A DNA stretch of 64,000 bases from positions 1 to 64,000 of the forward strand of contig JAMBOW010000006.1 in NCBI GenBank assembly GCA_023715865.1, given 5' to 3'. Under the pieces are notes generated by a model. It made no database searches. It was not told the origin of the DNA and saw only the letters and a list, made by a program, of their open reading frames with translations. Of the stretch, positions 8,535 to 18,167 are shown in pieces (the stretch's first letter is position 1; every line of letters starts with the position of its first letter). The DNA comes from Neobacillus mesonae. Lineage in GTDB: Bacteria; Bacillota; Bacilli; Paenibacillales; Paenibacillaceae. A program made the translations under genes and the position numbers.

Positions 8535-8846
8535 ATGGTAAATGCTCCATTACAAGCAGCAACTGGAGGCGGTGGTCTTCAGCTCATCATTATGATGGTA
8601 CTTATGTTTGCGGTGTTTTATTTCCTTCTGATCAGACCGCAGCAAAAAAGACAAAAAGAACATAGAAACTTGCTGAACTCTTTGAAAAAGGGAGACAAGG
8701 TCGTTACGATTGGCGGACTTCATGGTGTTATCACAGAAGTTACGGACGATACGATTGTCCTGCGTGTAAACGATGTCACTAAGCTGACATTTAACCGCAG
8801 CAGCATCAGCTCGGTCGTTCCTAGAGAGACCGAAGAAACTGCATAA
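8535..8846 (+). CDS. yajC: Preprotein translocase accessory protein YajC
   Basis: A single-span inner-membrane protein associated with SecDF. The hydrophobic segment is about residues 15-36 (LIIMMVLMFAVFYFLLIRP), followed by QQKRQKEHRNLLNSLKKGDKV, the family's typical cytoplasmic stretch. It is 103 aa. The start is preceded by a strong GGGGGGA site. It follows tgt, as in many bacteria; secD/secF lie 3.6 kb downstream. Confidence 0.95.
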   Translation: MVNAPLQAATGGGGLQLIIMMVLMFAVFYFLLIRPQQKRQKEHRNLLNSLKKGDKVVTIGGLHGVITEVTDDTIVLRVNDVTKLTFNRSSISSVVPRETEETA

Positions 8847-8855
8847 TTCAAATCG

Positions 8856-8888
8856 AAAGGACTCCGGTAAGGAGTCCTTTTATTTTTT
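8856..8888 (+). terminator. Terminator of the ruv-que-tgt-yajC unit
   Basis: A perfect 10-bp stem (8856-8865 with 8871-8880) with loop GGTAA, followed by a T-rich stretch. Confidence 0.9.
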
Positions 8889-8934
8889 GTTCACGTTATA
8901 AGTTAAAGTATAAAGGTCTTTTACAGCAACCCTA

Positions 8935-9327
8935 TTAGGATTTTTTCGTGTTAACCCCGAAGATCCCTCCGAGTGCCCCTACAATAAAAGCGATGCCCCA
9001 CTCTAACAGATCAAATAATCGGATAGAGGCATCCAGAGCCAAAAACCCGATGATGAGAACAAGGATTCCATAGACAGCTCCTGTAATTCCGCCATGGTAC
9101 CATCCGCGTTCTCCCGATTTTTTTCCTGAAACAAAACCTCCGAATAGGAGCGAAATCGAATGGACTAAATAAGTGTAAAAAGACAAGTCCTGTTCTCTCA
9201 TACCAGTCAGCCATAGAAATAAGGACAAAATGAGCGCACCGACAAACATCCAACTAAAAGCGGTAATAAGTCCTGAGAGCAGTGGACTATGAATACGAAT
9301 GGAAAACACGCGGCGTACGAAATCCAT
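8935..9327 (-). CDS. Small membrane protein, TIGR04086/YrzE-like
   Basis: A 130-aa protein with four hydrophobic segments (about residues 17-40, 50-68, 78-100, 105-124). A short KKSGERGWYHGG loop lies between the second and third. It resembles the TIGR04086 family (YrzE of B. subtilis), found beside yajC there too. No function is known. GGAGG (9336-9340) sits well before the ATG. It is opposite in direction to yajC and to the next gene. Confidence 0.75.
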   Translation of the reverse strand: MDFVRRVFSIRIHSPLLSGLITAFSWMFVGALILSLFLWLTGMREQDLSFYTYLVHSISLLFGGFVSGKKSGERGWYHGGITGAVYGILVLIIGFLALDASIRLFDLLEWGIAFIVGALGGIFGVNTKKS

Positions 9328-9492
9328 ACAGGCAACCTCCTAGTTAAGCATTAATTAATACATTCTATGGCCAAGCTATACGGGTTATGAGCTCATTTTC
9401 CATTAATTAAATGGAATGACCCTTCTGCAGTTCGGTCAACCTATCAAATACCAATGTCACATATGACCTAAAGCTTGAAGGAGGTCCTGTTA

Positions 9493-10230
9493 ATGATAGA
9501 TCATGTTATGTTACATATACTGCGTACAATCCTGATGTACGCTATTGCTGCTTTTGCCATCCGTTTGATGGGAAAGAGAGAAATAGGAAAGCTGTCTGTA
9601 TTTGATTTGGTCATTTCGATTATGCTTGCAGAAATCGCTGTGTTTGCAATAGAAGATGTAAAAAGGCCGCTATATGAAGGTCTTGTACCAATAATAACTC
9701 TTATCGTGCTGCAGGTTTGTTTAGCTTTCTTCGGTTTAAAAAGCAGGTGGTTTCGTTTAGCCATGGACGGAAAGCCGGTAATCCTCGTTTCGGACGGGAA
9801 ATTGCAGCGGGATGAGATGAAAAGACAGCGATATAACCTAGATGATCTTATGCTTCAATTGAGAGAACAAAATGTGGATAATATTGATGATTTGCAATTT
9901 GCAATATTAGAAACGACCGGTAAACTTTCTGTGGTCATAAAAGATGAACAGAAGGGCTCAGAGCATAATGATTTCCCTCAAATCAATAAGATGGCCGACA
10001 GCGGTCAAGAGCAGATCAATCTGACAAATATTCGATATGAAGCTCTGCCTCTTCCGCTCATTATGGATGGTAAAGTACAGGATGCTAATCTGGAAATGAT
10101 CGAAAAGAACCGATTCTGGTTAAAGAATCAAATCCAAGAGCATGGTGTAAAGGATTTCAAGGATGTTTTTTTCTGTTCTGTAGACCATGCGGGCAAGATA
10201 TACGTAAACACTCAAAACAGCAATAAATAA
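9493..10230 (+). CDS. DUF421 (YetF/YrbG-like) membrane protein
   Basis: The 245-aa protein has three N-terminal membrane segments with the conserved FAIRLMGKREIGKLS and DLVISIMLAEIAVF stretches of DUF421. Two cytoplasmic YetF-type domains follow. YrbG of B. subtilis lies at the same place, next to spoVB. ATG 9493 is chosen because AAGGAGG (9478-9484) precedes it; an in-frame TTG at 9475 lies upstream of that site. The molecular function is unknown; YetF proteins have been linked to spore germination and membrane homeostasis. Confidence 0.85.
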   Translation: MIDHVMLHILRTILMYAIAAFAIRLMGKREIGKLSVFDLVISIMLAEIAVFAIEDVKRPLYEGLVPIITLIVLQVCLAFFGLKSRWFRLAMDGKPVILVSDGKLQRDEMKRQRYNLDDLMLQLREQNVDNIDDLQFAILETTGKLSVVIKDEQKGSEHNDFPQINKMADSGQEQINLTNIRYEALPLPLIMDGKVQDANLEMIEKNRFWLKNQIQEHGVKDFKDVFFCSVDHAGKIYVNTQNSNK

Positions 10231-10233
10231 AAG

Positions 10234-11811
10234 CTATTTACGTGGCTTTATCAACGAACCGATAAAAGGAACACGGGACAAATCATGCAAATCGATCAAA
10301 CGGCAAGCAGCCATAACCGATAAATAAACAATAAGGCCAATCAAACTAGAAATAACAAATTGTAAAAATGATAAATGAGACCATGGCAGATGGATGAATA
10401 GGTATTGTGTTATCCCAGCCATAATTACCATCCCAGCCGCTACTTTTAGAAGATCAAGCCAGCGAAAGCGGAACCCCAGCAGCTGCTTCAAACTGTGTCC
10501 GTGAAGCAGTGTAACGAGCAGTGAATTGACACAAATGGCAATGACAGCTCCATAGATACCGTATTCAGGCTTTGAAGCTAATGTAAGGATCAGTGTAATC
10601 TTAATGACTGCCCCAATGGCCGTATTAATGAGTGCTCTGCCTGGACGATCCAAAGCCTGAAGTGCTGCCTGCAAAGGAGCCTGAGCGTAAATAAAAAGGG
10701 CAAAAGGTGTCATGGTCTTCAGCATGTCTGCAATAGAAGTATTGTCATACAGCAGCAGGCACAAGGGTTCTGCGAGTACATACATAATGACCGCAAACGG
10801 CCCTCCGGTAACGAGAGCAAGCCTTAACGATTGGTGTAATCTTTTATGGATAGTCTTATAATCTTTTCTTGCAGCGGCTTCTGATAAAGAGGGAACCAGC
10901 GACGTAGCCAGCGAAGATGTAAGTGCTCCGGGCAGAAGCAGCAAGGGAATCACCATACCTTGAAGGGCACCATACTGTGCGGTGGCTAGCGACTTGGTTA
11001 GTCCTGCAATGGCTAGGCTTTGAGCAGTAACTATGGTCTCCAGCAAATAGGATAATGAACCGACGAGCCGACCTGCTGTAACTGGGATGGAGATCGCCAT
11101 AATCCGTTTAAAGAGTGATAGGTTATTTGCATATTCAGACCCGCTAGGTAAGGAGATAGGCTTTAACAGCTTTCCTGACTTTCTCTGTCTCTCATGCTGC
11201 CATAGGAGTACAAACATCCCGATAAGCTCTCCTGCCACTGCACCCAGCATAGCTCCAGCTGCTGCGTATTCAATTCCCCGCGGAAGAAGCAGATACGAGA
11301 ACCATAATACGCACAAAATTCTCATTAAAGTCTCTGCGATAGAAGAAGCGGCAGAAGGGATCATGTTTTGTTTTCCTTGGAAATATCCTCTATACACGGA
11401 TGAAACGGCAATGATAAGGATCATAGGAGTCATGCTGACAAAAGTATGGTATACTCGTTCATCCGTCAAAATCGTGCTGGTTACCCAAGGTGCAAATATG
11501 ACGCAAAAAGTCGTGAACAAGATGCCTAAAGACAAAGTGAACAATAAGCTGACTCTCAGTATCCTTTCTGAAGCTCCGGTGTTGCCTAATGATTCTGCCT
11601 CGGCTACAAGTTTGGCAATGGCAAGCGGGATACCTCCAGTAATTAAGGTAACGATGACAATGAAGAAAGGATAGCCTTGCTGGTACAGGCCCACCCCTTC
11701 AGCACCGATTACCCTTGGCAGTACAATACGGGGAATAAACCCAAGGATACGATTAATGATGCCTGCCGCCAATAGGATCATGGTTCCTTGGATGAATGTT
11801 TGTTTTTTCAT
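10234..11811 (-). CDS. spoVB: Stage V sporulation protein B, MOP-superfamily flippase
   Basis: A polytopic protein of 525 aa with about 14 membrane segments and the MATE/MVF-like N-terminus GAGIINRILGFIPRIVLPRVIGAEG. SpoVB is needed for spore cortex synthesis and is thought to move lipid-linked precursors. It is convergent with the yetF-like gene with a three-base gap. GAGGGAA precedes the ATG on the minus strand. The yetF/spoVB/comN/secD order matches B. subtilis and supports SpoVB over other family members. Confidence 0.88.
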   Translation of the reverse strand: MKKQTFIQGTMILLAAGIINRILGFIPRIVLPRVIGAEGVGLYQQGYPFFIVIVTLITGGIPLAIAKLVAEAESLGNTGASERILRVSLLFTLSLGILFTTFCVIFAPWVTSTILTDERVYHTFVSMTPMILIIAVSSVYRGYFQGKQNMIPSAASSIAETLMRILCVLWFSYLLLPRGIEYAAAGAMLGAVAGELIGMFVLLWQHERQRKSGKLLKPISLPSGSEYANNLSLFKRIMAISIPVTAGRLVGSLSYLLETIVTAQSLAIAGLTKSLATAQYGALQGMVIPLLLLPGALTSSLATSLVPSLSEAAARKDYKTIHKRLHQSLRLALVTGGPFAVIMYVLAEPLCLLLYDNTSIADMLKTMTPFALFIYAQAPLQAALQALDRPGRALINTAIGAVIKITLILTLASKPEYGIYGAVIAICVNSLLVTLLHGHSLKQLLGFRFRWLDLLKVAAGMVIMAGITQYLFIHLPWSHLSFLQFVISSLIGLIVYLSVMAACRLIDLHDLSRVPFIGSLIKPRK

Positions 11812-12037
11812 AAATGGAATTCCCTCTTCCCCCTGGGTTAGTTCTCGATCGTTTGGTCTTAGTGGACTGGCTTTAATAAATGGATATGCGGAACCTGTCC
11901 AATCTCATGACTAGGAAGTTTGCCAAAAACCATATTTCCTGAATATAACATCCGCCTATTCCTGAAACAGGCAGGATTGCGAGAGGGCAAAGACGAATAG
12001 ATGTATATGGATTGAATAAAGGAGTGAGACTTACGCT

Positions 12038-12298
12038 ATGGATTCCACAATTGAAGAAATGGATGGACAGGAGCTTGAAGAAGCAATTGAGCTCTTATGC
12101 AGCAGTAAAGCGGAGGAACTTCGGATGGTTGGATATGAGCATGTAACCAGTAAGGATGTTTGGAACTGCATCAGTCACAAGTACGAAAAGCATGGCGTTC
12201 CTCAGCTGCATCAGCTTGTTAACGATATTTTATCGCTGAAAGCTACCAGCTTCATGAATTACATGACGGTGTCCGCTTATCGAGGCTCCTCTTTCTAA
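12038..12298 (+). CDS. comN: ComN-like post-transcriptional regulator
   Basis: The small soluble 86-aa protein matches the ComN (YrzD) family: ELEEAIELLCSSKAEELRMVGY, then VWNCISHKYEK. In B. subtilis it promotes accumulation of ComE mRNA and localises with DivIVA. It lies between spoVB and secD as in B. subtilis. GGAG (12021-12024) lies 13 bases before the ATG, a little far. The terminator begins within the last codons. Confidence 0.8.
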   Translation: MDSTIEEMDGQELEEAIELLCSSKAEELRMVGYEHVTSKDVWNCISHKYEKHGVPQLHQLVNDILSLKATSFMNYMTVSAYRGSSF

Positions 12299-12316
12299 TG
12301 GAAGAGGCCTTTTTTT
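12284..12316 (+). terminator. Terminator of comN
   Basis: The stem CCTCTTTC (12288-12295) pairs with GGAAGAGG with one G-U pair around a TAAT loop, followed by seven T. The left arm lies in the comN coding end and the stop codon is in the loop. Confidence 0.85.
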
Positions 12317-12449
12317 GATTCTCCGGCACCAGAAATAATCGAAACATGCAAGGATGAGGATGTCCTTTTTCAAACTAGGAAAATTGACTGAGATTTCCTG
12401 CATCGCTATAATAGGAATATTGAGAATGAAGGGGGAAAAAAGTGACGGC

Positions 12450-13700
12450 ATGAAGAGAACTGTCAGTTTCATTCTGGTCGTGCTTGTAACTTGCGGCGTT
12501 CTGGTATTTACAAGCCCAGGTCTGCTTAACAATATACGCCTCGGCCTTGATCTAAAAGGAGGCTTCGAGATTTTATATGAAGCTGAGCCGCTGGAAGCAG
12601 GACAACAAGTCACCAGAGAATCACTAACACAAACGGCAAAGAGTCTAGAACAACGTGCAAATGCACTGGGAACAAGTGAGCCTGAAGTAACAACGGAGGG
12701 TTCCAATCGGATTCGTCTTAAGCTCGCAGGAGTGACAGATGAGACTGAGGTCCGCAGCAAAATGAAAGAGCCTGCAGTCCTTACTTTCCGCAGTGCGCAA
12801 GAAGGGGACGAGCCTGGCGAATACAGCAAAATCGAGCTTAGAGGTAACGAGTTTGTTGAAAATGGCGCCTCGGTCGTGTTCGATAGTCTGAATAAGCCTA
12901 TGGTAGATATTCAGGTTAAAGACAAAGATAAATTTGCAGAGATTACGAAACGTTTACAAGGTCAAGAGCTGGCCATCTACTTGGATGAAGAGCTGCTGTC
13001 TGCACCGGTCGTGCAGCAGGTGCTGACAGACGGGAAGGCACAAATTTCAGGAAGCTATACACGCGAAGAAGCAAATGAACTTCGAGATACGATTAATCTC
13101 GGTGCACTGCCGCTGAAGCTGACAGAGAAGTATTCTCAAAGCGTAGGGGCGTCACTTGGACAACTTTCCCTCGAACAAACGATTAAAGCCGGAATTATTG
13201 CATCCGTCTTTATTTTGCTGTTTATGATCGCACTGTATCGTGTACCTGGGCTTGTAGCAAGCTTCTGTCTCATCGTGCATACATGGCTTGTACTGCTCAT
13301 TTTTTATTGGGGGGATTTCGTTCTTACCCTTCCGGGTATCGCTGCCTTTATCCTGGGGATCGGGATGGCTGTGGATGCCAATATTATTACTTATGAACGG
13401 ATTAAAGAAGAGCTTCGCAGCGGAAAGAGCGTTCTGTCTGCTGTGAAATCCGGTGAACGAATCTCATTCCGTACCGTTATGGATTCAAATATCACGACAA
13501 TTATTGCGGCGGCTGTTATGTTCTGGCTCGGTACTGGAGCCGTTAGAGGCTTCGCTATTGTTCTGATTATAGATATTGTGACAAGTATTCTTACGAATAT
13601 CTTCTTCTCCCGCTTCTTGCTGAACCTGCTGGTTAAAGCAAACCTGATCAAGAAGCCTGCTTACTTCGGTGTGAAGGAGAGTGAAATTCGTGCGCTTTAA
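12450..13700 (+). CDS. secD: Protein translocase subunit SecD
   Basis: SecD with SecF uses the proton gradient to help the late step of export. The 416-aa protein has one N-terminal membrane span, the LGLDLKGGFEILYE motif, a periplasmic-type P1 domain, and five C-terminal spans including GIGMAVDANIITYERIKEE. I take ATG 12450 (MKRTVSF) as start by similarity; ATG 12426 in frame is possible, with GGGGGA between them. The stop overlaps the secF start by eleven bases. Many Bacillus carry a fused secDF; here the genes are split. Confidence 0.93.
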   Translation: MKRTVSFILVVLVTCGVLVFTSPGLLNNIRLGLDLKGGFEILYEAEPLEAGQQVTRESLTQTAKSLEQRANALGTSEPEVTTEGSNRIRLKLAGVTDETEVRSKMKEPAVLTFRSAQEGDEPGEYSKIELRGNEFVENGASVVFDSLNKPMVDIQVKDKDKFAEITKRLQGQELAIYLDEELLSAPVVQQVLTDGKAQISGSYTREEANELRDTINLGALPLKLTEKYSQSVGASLGQLSLEQTIKAGIIASVFILLFMIALYRVPGLVASFCLIVHTWLVLLIFYWGDFVLTLPGIAAFILGIGMAVDANIITYERIKEELRSGKSVLSAVKSGERISFRTVMDSNITTIIAAAVMFWLGTGAVRGFAIVLIIDIVTSILTNIFFSRFLLNLLVKANLIKKPAYFGVKESEIRAL

Positions 13701-14601
13701 ATGGGATTATGATTACATCAAAATCAGTAAGTATTTTTACACTTTTTCTATCGTTATTACCCTGCTGGGAATTTTGAGTCTTGCTATTTTTGGACTGAAT
13801 TATGGCGTCGATTTCCGTTCAGGTTCTAATGTAGATATTACTGCTTCCAAGACGATTACTGCTGAAGAGATCGAGCCTGTGCTGGAGGAGATTGGTCTTG
13901 CAGAGCAAGAGCCGAGTATCTCCGCAGGAACGGACCGGGTGAACATCCGTTTTTCTACTGTGCTTGATGAAACGCAGGAAAGTAACTTGAAAACCGCCTT
14001 TAATGAGAAAATTGACCCGGAGGCTTCCTTTGAGGTCAATACGGTAGATCCAGAGATGGCCAAAGAGCTCGGCCGTAACGCAATTTATGCGGTCCTGTTG
14101 GCAAGTCTCGGAATTCTGATCTATGTAACGATTCGGTTTGAATGGAGATTTGCAGTAGCTGCCATCGTAGCACTGCTCCATGATGCCTTTGTTGTTATTA
14201 GTATCTTCTCTATCTTTAGATGGGAAGTGGATCTAACCTTTATTACAGCAGTGCTGACCATTGTTGGTTTCTCCATCAATGACACGATTGTTGTATTTGA
14301 CCGGATTCGCGAGAATTTGAGATTCTCCAAAATCAAGAATCGCAAAGATTTGAACCAGGTTGTTAACCTTAGTGTTGCACAGACGATGACACGCTCACTG
14401 AACACGACATTTACTGTCTTCATCGCGTCCTTGTTCTTGTTCCTGCTCGGCGGAGAATCCATTCGTATGTTCTCGCTGGCAATGGTGATCGGCCTTGTGT
14501 TCGGTGCTTACTCTTCAATATTTATTGCAAGTCCGCTGTGGGCTATTCTTAAAAATAAACAGAAGCCTAAAACGAATCATTCTTCTAAATCAACTACGTA
14601 A
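13690..14601 (+). CDS. secF: Protein translocase subunit SecF
   Basis: Partner of SecD with six membrane spans in 303 aa. The LNYGVDFRSGSNVDI motif is in the first loop and the GFSINDTIVVFDRIRENLR motif in the fourth to fifth span. GTG 13690 fits AAGGAGA (13674-13680) at nine bases; an in-frame GTG at 13681 would touch the site directly. Translation is coupled to secD by overlap. Confidence 0.93.
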   Translation: MRFKWDYDYIKISKYFYTFSIVITLLGILSLAIFGLNYGVDFRSGSNVDITASKTITAEEIEPVLEEIGLAEQEPSISAGTDRVNIRFSTVLDETQESNLKTAFNEKIDPEASFEVNTVDPEMAKELGRNAIYAVLLASLGILIYVTIRFEWRFAVAAIVALLHDAFVVISIFSIFRWEVDLTFITAVLTIVGFSINDTIVVFDRIRENLRFSKIKNRKDLNQVVNLSVAQTMTRSLNTTFTVFIASLFLFLLGGESIRMFSLAMVIGLVFGAYSSIFIASPLWAILKNKQKPKTNHSSKSTT

Positions 14602-14615
14602 CATAAAAGGACACA

Positions 14616-14648
14616 AGAAAGCCGCGTCTAGGTAAGGCGCGGCTTTCT
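14616..14648 (+). terminator. Hairpin after secF
   Basis: A perfect 11-bp stem AGAAAGCCGCG/CGCGGCTTTCT with an 11-base loop. There is no real T-run after it, so termination may be weak. Confidence 0.6.
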
Positions 14649-14684
14649 AAATCTAACCGTCTAACGTGTAGAGGGGGAACACGG

Positions 14685-15626
14685 ATGACCACTGAATATT
14701 TTCAAACGAATAGGGCTCATTTCTGGACAGGAGTGCTCGGTAACCTGGGACTGACTATTTTAAAAGGAAGTGTAGGTTATATTTCTGGAAACAAGGCACT
14801 TCTGAGTGATGCAATGTATTCGGCGGGAGAAGTATCGACACTAATTACGGGGCGATATGGTAAGAGCAAAGATGACAGCCTCGAAGGCGTATCAAAAAAT
14901 TCCGCTCGTTTAGGTGAATTTCTTGCGTTCATCATTCCTTTGCTGGTCATTCTAGGTGCCCTGCAAATTGCATTCTCCTCGGTCTATGTCATGGTGATGG
15001 GTGATCTGGAACCGCCTCGGCTCAGTGTACTAATTATCGCATTTATTGCTTTTGTAGTCAGAGAAATATGGTTTCAATATGAGTGGCGGCGCAGTTACAA
15101 AGATAAGCAGGCCATTCATAGGATGGGGCGCTATCATCGCCTAGCTTTGTACAACTCTCTTATTGTTCTTGCAGGAATAACACTTGCCATGATAGGTAAT
15201 CAAATTGAATATTCACTATTTCTATATGGAGATCCGCTTGCAGCTCTGATTGCATCAGGAATCGTTATATGGAAGGGATACGTTCTGATTTCTGACTATT
15301 TTTTGGGTCAGAAGGAAAGAGGGAATTTACGGGATACCTATGATTACATGGAGACAGTTCAGCGAGTCCATGGTATTGTTACCGTTGAGCATATGACAGC
15401 CTATGATCGTCAAAAGGGCATTTGTATTGATATGAAAATTACAGTAAACCCAAGAATGACGATTACGGAGGCGCAGGAAGTCTCAGAACGTGCCAAGACG
15501 CTGCTCATGGGTCGTTTTGATTGCATTGAAGAGGTGAACGTGGAAGTTATGCCTTATCTGTCAGAATACCCTTATAAGAGCAACTGTGAGCTGGCGGAAC
15601 GTGAATCAACGACTTTACTTCAATAG
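14685..15626 (+). CDS. Divergent cation diffusion facilitator (CDF) family protein
   Basis: The 313-aa protein has the CDF layout. Six membrane spans lie in the first 210 residues and a ferredoxin-like cytoplasmic domain follows (VQRVHGIVTVEHMTAYDR to EEVNVEVMPYL). Unlike metal-transporting members, the usual His/Asp ligands are not seen. The TM2 position reads D42-A-M-Y45-S-A-G-E49 rather than DxxHSxxD, and TM5 reads Y150-H-R-L-A154 instead of HxxxD. The cargo is therefore uncertain. It lies between secF and recJ with its own GGGGG site. Confidence 0.75.
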   Translation: MTTEYFQTNRAHFWTGVLGNLGLTILKGSVGYISGNKALLSDAMYSAGEVSTLITGRYGKSKDDSLEGVSKNSARLGEFLAFIIPLLVILGALQIAFSSVYVMVMGDLEPPRLSVLIIAFIAFVVREIWFQYEWRRSYKDKQAIHRMGRYHRLALYNSLIVLAGITLAMIGNQIEYSLFLYGDPLAALIASGIVIWKGYVLISDYFLGQKERGNLRDTYDYMETVQRVHGIVTVEHMTAYDRQKGICIDMKITVNPRMTITEAQEVSERAKTLLMGRFDCIEEVNVEVMPYLSEYPYKSNCELAERESTTLLQ

Positions 15627-15736
15627 AACACTTCGGGCAGTAAGAGATTAGCACAGTTAGGCGTGTTTGAAGATGGAACTACAGGCATGGAGCTCAAGCC
15701 TTAGTTCATCTTGTATAGAAAGAAAGGTGATTTACA

Positions 15737-18139
15737 GTGCTTTATTCAAAATATCAGTGGAACATGCCAAAGCATGACGAGGAAGAGATACTAAAACTGG
15801 CACAGGAATTATCCATTACAACTTTGATGGCAAGGCTGCTCACCTATCGAGGTTTTGGAAGCATAGAGGCTGCCTCCTCTTTCCTGAAAGCATCTCCTGA
15901 TTCAAAACATGATCCGTTTTTGATGAAAGGTATAAAAGAAGCAGTGCCTCGAATTAGGGAGGCGCTGGATCACGGGGAACATATTTTAATTTATGGTGAC
16001 TATGATGCGGATGGAGTGTCAAGCACATCACTCATGATTCATCTGATGCGTAAGCTTTCGGCATCTTATGATATATATATTCCGCATCGGGCTAATGAGG
16101 GGTATGGCTTGCACAATCATGCCATTGATTGGGCGCATCAGCAGGGAGTAAGTTTAATTGTGACTGTGGATACAGGGATTAGTGCTGTGGATCAAATTGC
16201 ATACGCTAAGGAGCTTGGCATTGATGTGATTGTAACGGATCATCACGAGCCTCCTGAGGTTTTACCGGAAGCGTACGCGCTTATTAATCCTAAGCAGAAG
16301 GACTGCCCATATCCATTTAAAGGTCTTGCGGGAGTCGGAGTGGCGATGAAGCTTGCAGAAGCGTTACTCGGAACCCTGCCAAAAGAATGGATGGAAATTG
16401 CGACAATCGGCACAGTAGCAGATCTTATGCCGCTTACAGATGAAAATCGGATTATTGTTAAGCAAGGGCTGGAATCGATGAGAAATTCCCCTTATCTGGG
16501 CATTAGAGCGCTTCTTGAAGTCAGTGGTGTTGAACTTCATACAGTTAACTCGGTTCATATCGGTTTCTCGGTGGCACCGCGAATTAATGCCAGCGGCAGG
16601 CTTGATCATGCCGGCAGGGCAGTTGCATTATTAACAACAGAAGATCAAGACGAGGCGATGCGGCTAGCGGAAGAGCTGGATCTGCTGAATCGTGAACGTC
16701 AGCAAGTCGTGGAACAGATGACTCAGGAAGCAATTGCGCAGCTCGAACAGAAGAAAGCGAACGGCCACATCCCAGATGTTATCGTCATTGCCGGTGAAGG
16801 CTGGAACCCGGGCGTCGTAGGAATTGTAGCTTCTAAAGTGCTTGAACGCTACTATCGTCCCACATTAATACTAGGAATTGACCCAGAGACAGGGAAGTGC
16901 AAAGGGTCAGCCCGTTCTATTCCTGGACTGGATATTTATGAAGCGTTAACAGCTTGTAAGGATGTAATGGATCATTATGGAGGCCATCCTGCTGCTGCAG
17001 GTATGACCTTGCATCGGGATCAGCTGCCTCTCTTAGACGAGCAGTTGAATGCTTATGCCAGCCGTGAAATGCGTCCTGAACACTTTATCCCGGTCAAGGA
17101 GACAGACGGAGAGTGCAGATTGAGTGAGGTCCCCTTATCGGTTATTGAGGAGCTCGAACAGCTTCAGCCATTTGGCATGGACAATCCTACCCCCAAATTT
17201 GTTATCCGCAACGCTAATCTTGTCGGAACCCGTAAAATGGGCAAGGATCGCTCGCATCTGAAGCTTACATTAGAACAAGATGGTCAGCTTATTGATGCCA
17301 TTGCATTCGGAAAAGGGGCGCTTGCCGACTATCTTCAAGAAGGATCGATGCTTGAGGTTATGGGTGAGCTGCAAATTAATGAATGGAATGGTTCGAGAAA
17401 GCTGCAGATGATGCTGGATGATTTTCAGCTGCCGGAACACCAGATCTTTGATTATCGAGGATGCAGGGAACCTGTTCGAGAAATTGAACGCTTTGTTCAG
17501 GAGCTGGGTAACCGTGTTGAATCTCCTTCAAGTATCAGCGGTGTGCTTGTTCATGAAAAAAATATATTTGGTGTAGAAAACCAATTGAATGAAAAGGCTA
17601 TTTGGGTATATGATAGGAAGGTTGGAGTCGTTCCCCGGAACGACTTAGCGAAGGAATTCGAGGGAGGACAGCTGGATAATCTGTTTGTTCTGGATACCCC
17701 CGAAACTGCCGAGCAATTAACAGCGATGCAAAGCTTGATTGAGAGAACGGGTAATGTTATTCTTCTTCACGCTAATATCCATCGAAGCGAAAGACTTCAA
17801 CGGTTTACGCGTGATGATTTTAAACGTATATATGTCCTTATTTCGAAATGGGGACAAGAAGCTGTACCGGAAAAAGCAATGATGGAGGCTCTGAGCCGTC
17901 AATGCGGTTATTCCATAAGGATGATTTCAAAGGTGATAGATGTATTTGAGGAACTGTCATTCATTGAACGAAATTCTGGTACAATAACATTCGTGAGGAA
18001 TCCGTCTAAACAAAATTTGATGGAATCCCAAAACTACCAGGCTATTGAACAGCTCGTTGATATGGAACATGCGATGTTCGATTTGGCAGCGCCCCAACTG
18101 ATGCAATGGATGATGTCTCGAATGAAAGGTGCATCCTAG
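15737..18139 (+). CDS. recJ: Single-stranded-DNA-specific exonuclease RecJ
   Basis: RecJ degrades single-stranded DNA 5' to 3' in recombination and repair. The 800-aa protein carries the DHH motifs: ILIYGDYDADGVSST, VTDHHEPPE, and the DHHA1 GGHPAAAGMTL block near residue 420. An OB-fold domain follows, then a C-terminal extension of about 230 residues typical of Firmicutes RecJ. The start is GTG 15737 behind AAAGGTGA. It is followed closely by apt and then relA, the same order as B. subtilis apart from the inserted permease. Confidence 0.95.
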   Translation: MLYSKYQWNMPKHDEEEILKLAQELSITTLMARLLTYRGFGSIEAASSFLKASPDSKHDPFLMKGIKEAVPRIREALDHGEHILIYGDYDADGVSSTSLMIHLMRKLSASYDIYIPHRANEGYGLHNHAIDWAHQQGVSLIVTVDTGISAVDQIAYAKELGIDVIVTDHHEPPEVLPEAYALINPKQKDCPYPFKGLAGVGVAMKLAEALLGTLPKEWMEIATIGTVADLMPLTDENRIIVKQGLESMRNSPYLGIRALLEVSGVELHTVNSVHIGFSVAPRINASGRLDHAGRAVALLTTEDQDEAMRLAEELDLLNRERQQVVEQMTQEAIAQLEQKKANGHIPDVIVIAGEGWNPGVVGIVASKVLERYYRPTLILGIDPETGKCKGSARSIPGLDIYEALTACKDVMDHYGGHPAAAGMTLHRDQLPLLDEQLNAYASREMRPEHFIPVKETDGECRLSEVPLSVIEELEQLQPFGMDNPTPKFVIRNANLVGTRKMGKDRSHLKLTLEQDGQLIDAIAFGKGALADYLQEGSMLEVMGELQINEWNGSRKLQMMLDDFQLPEHQIFDYRGCREPVREIERFVQELGNRVESPSSISGVLVHEKNIFGVENQLNEKAIWVYDRKVGVVPRNDLAKEFEGGQLDNLFVLDTPETAEQLTAMQSLIERTGNVILLHANIHRSERLQRFTRDDFKRIYVLISKWGQEAVPEKAMMEALSRQCGYSIRMISKVIDVFEELSFIERNSGTITFVRNPSKQNLMESQNYQAIEQLVDMEHAMFDLAAPQLMQWMMSRMKGAS

Positions 18140-18167
18140 CATTCATTTATTTTAGGAGGAGATTATT

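Noticed and set aside
12230..12829. 199-codon minus-strand frame
   Set aside because: It is antisense to comN/secD, which have strong family motifs; low-complexity Ser/Arg composition typical of a shadow frame.
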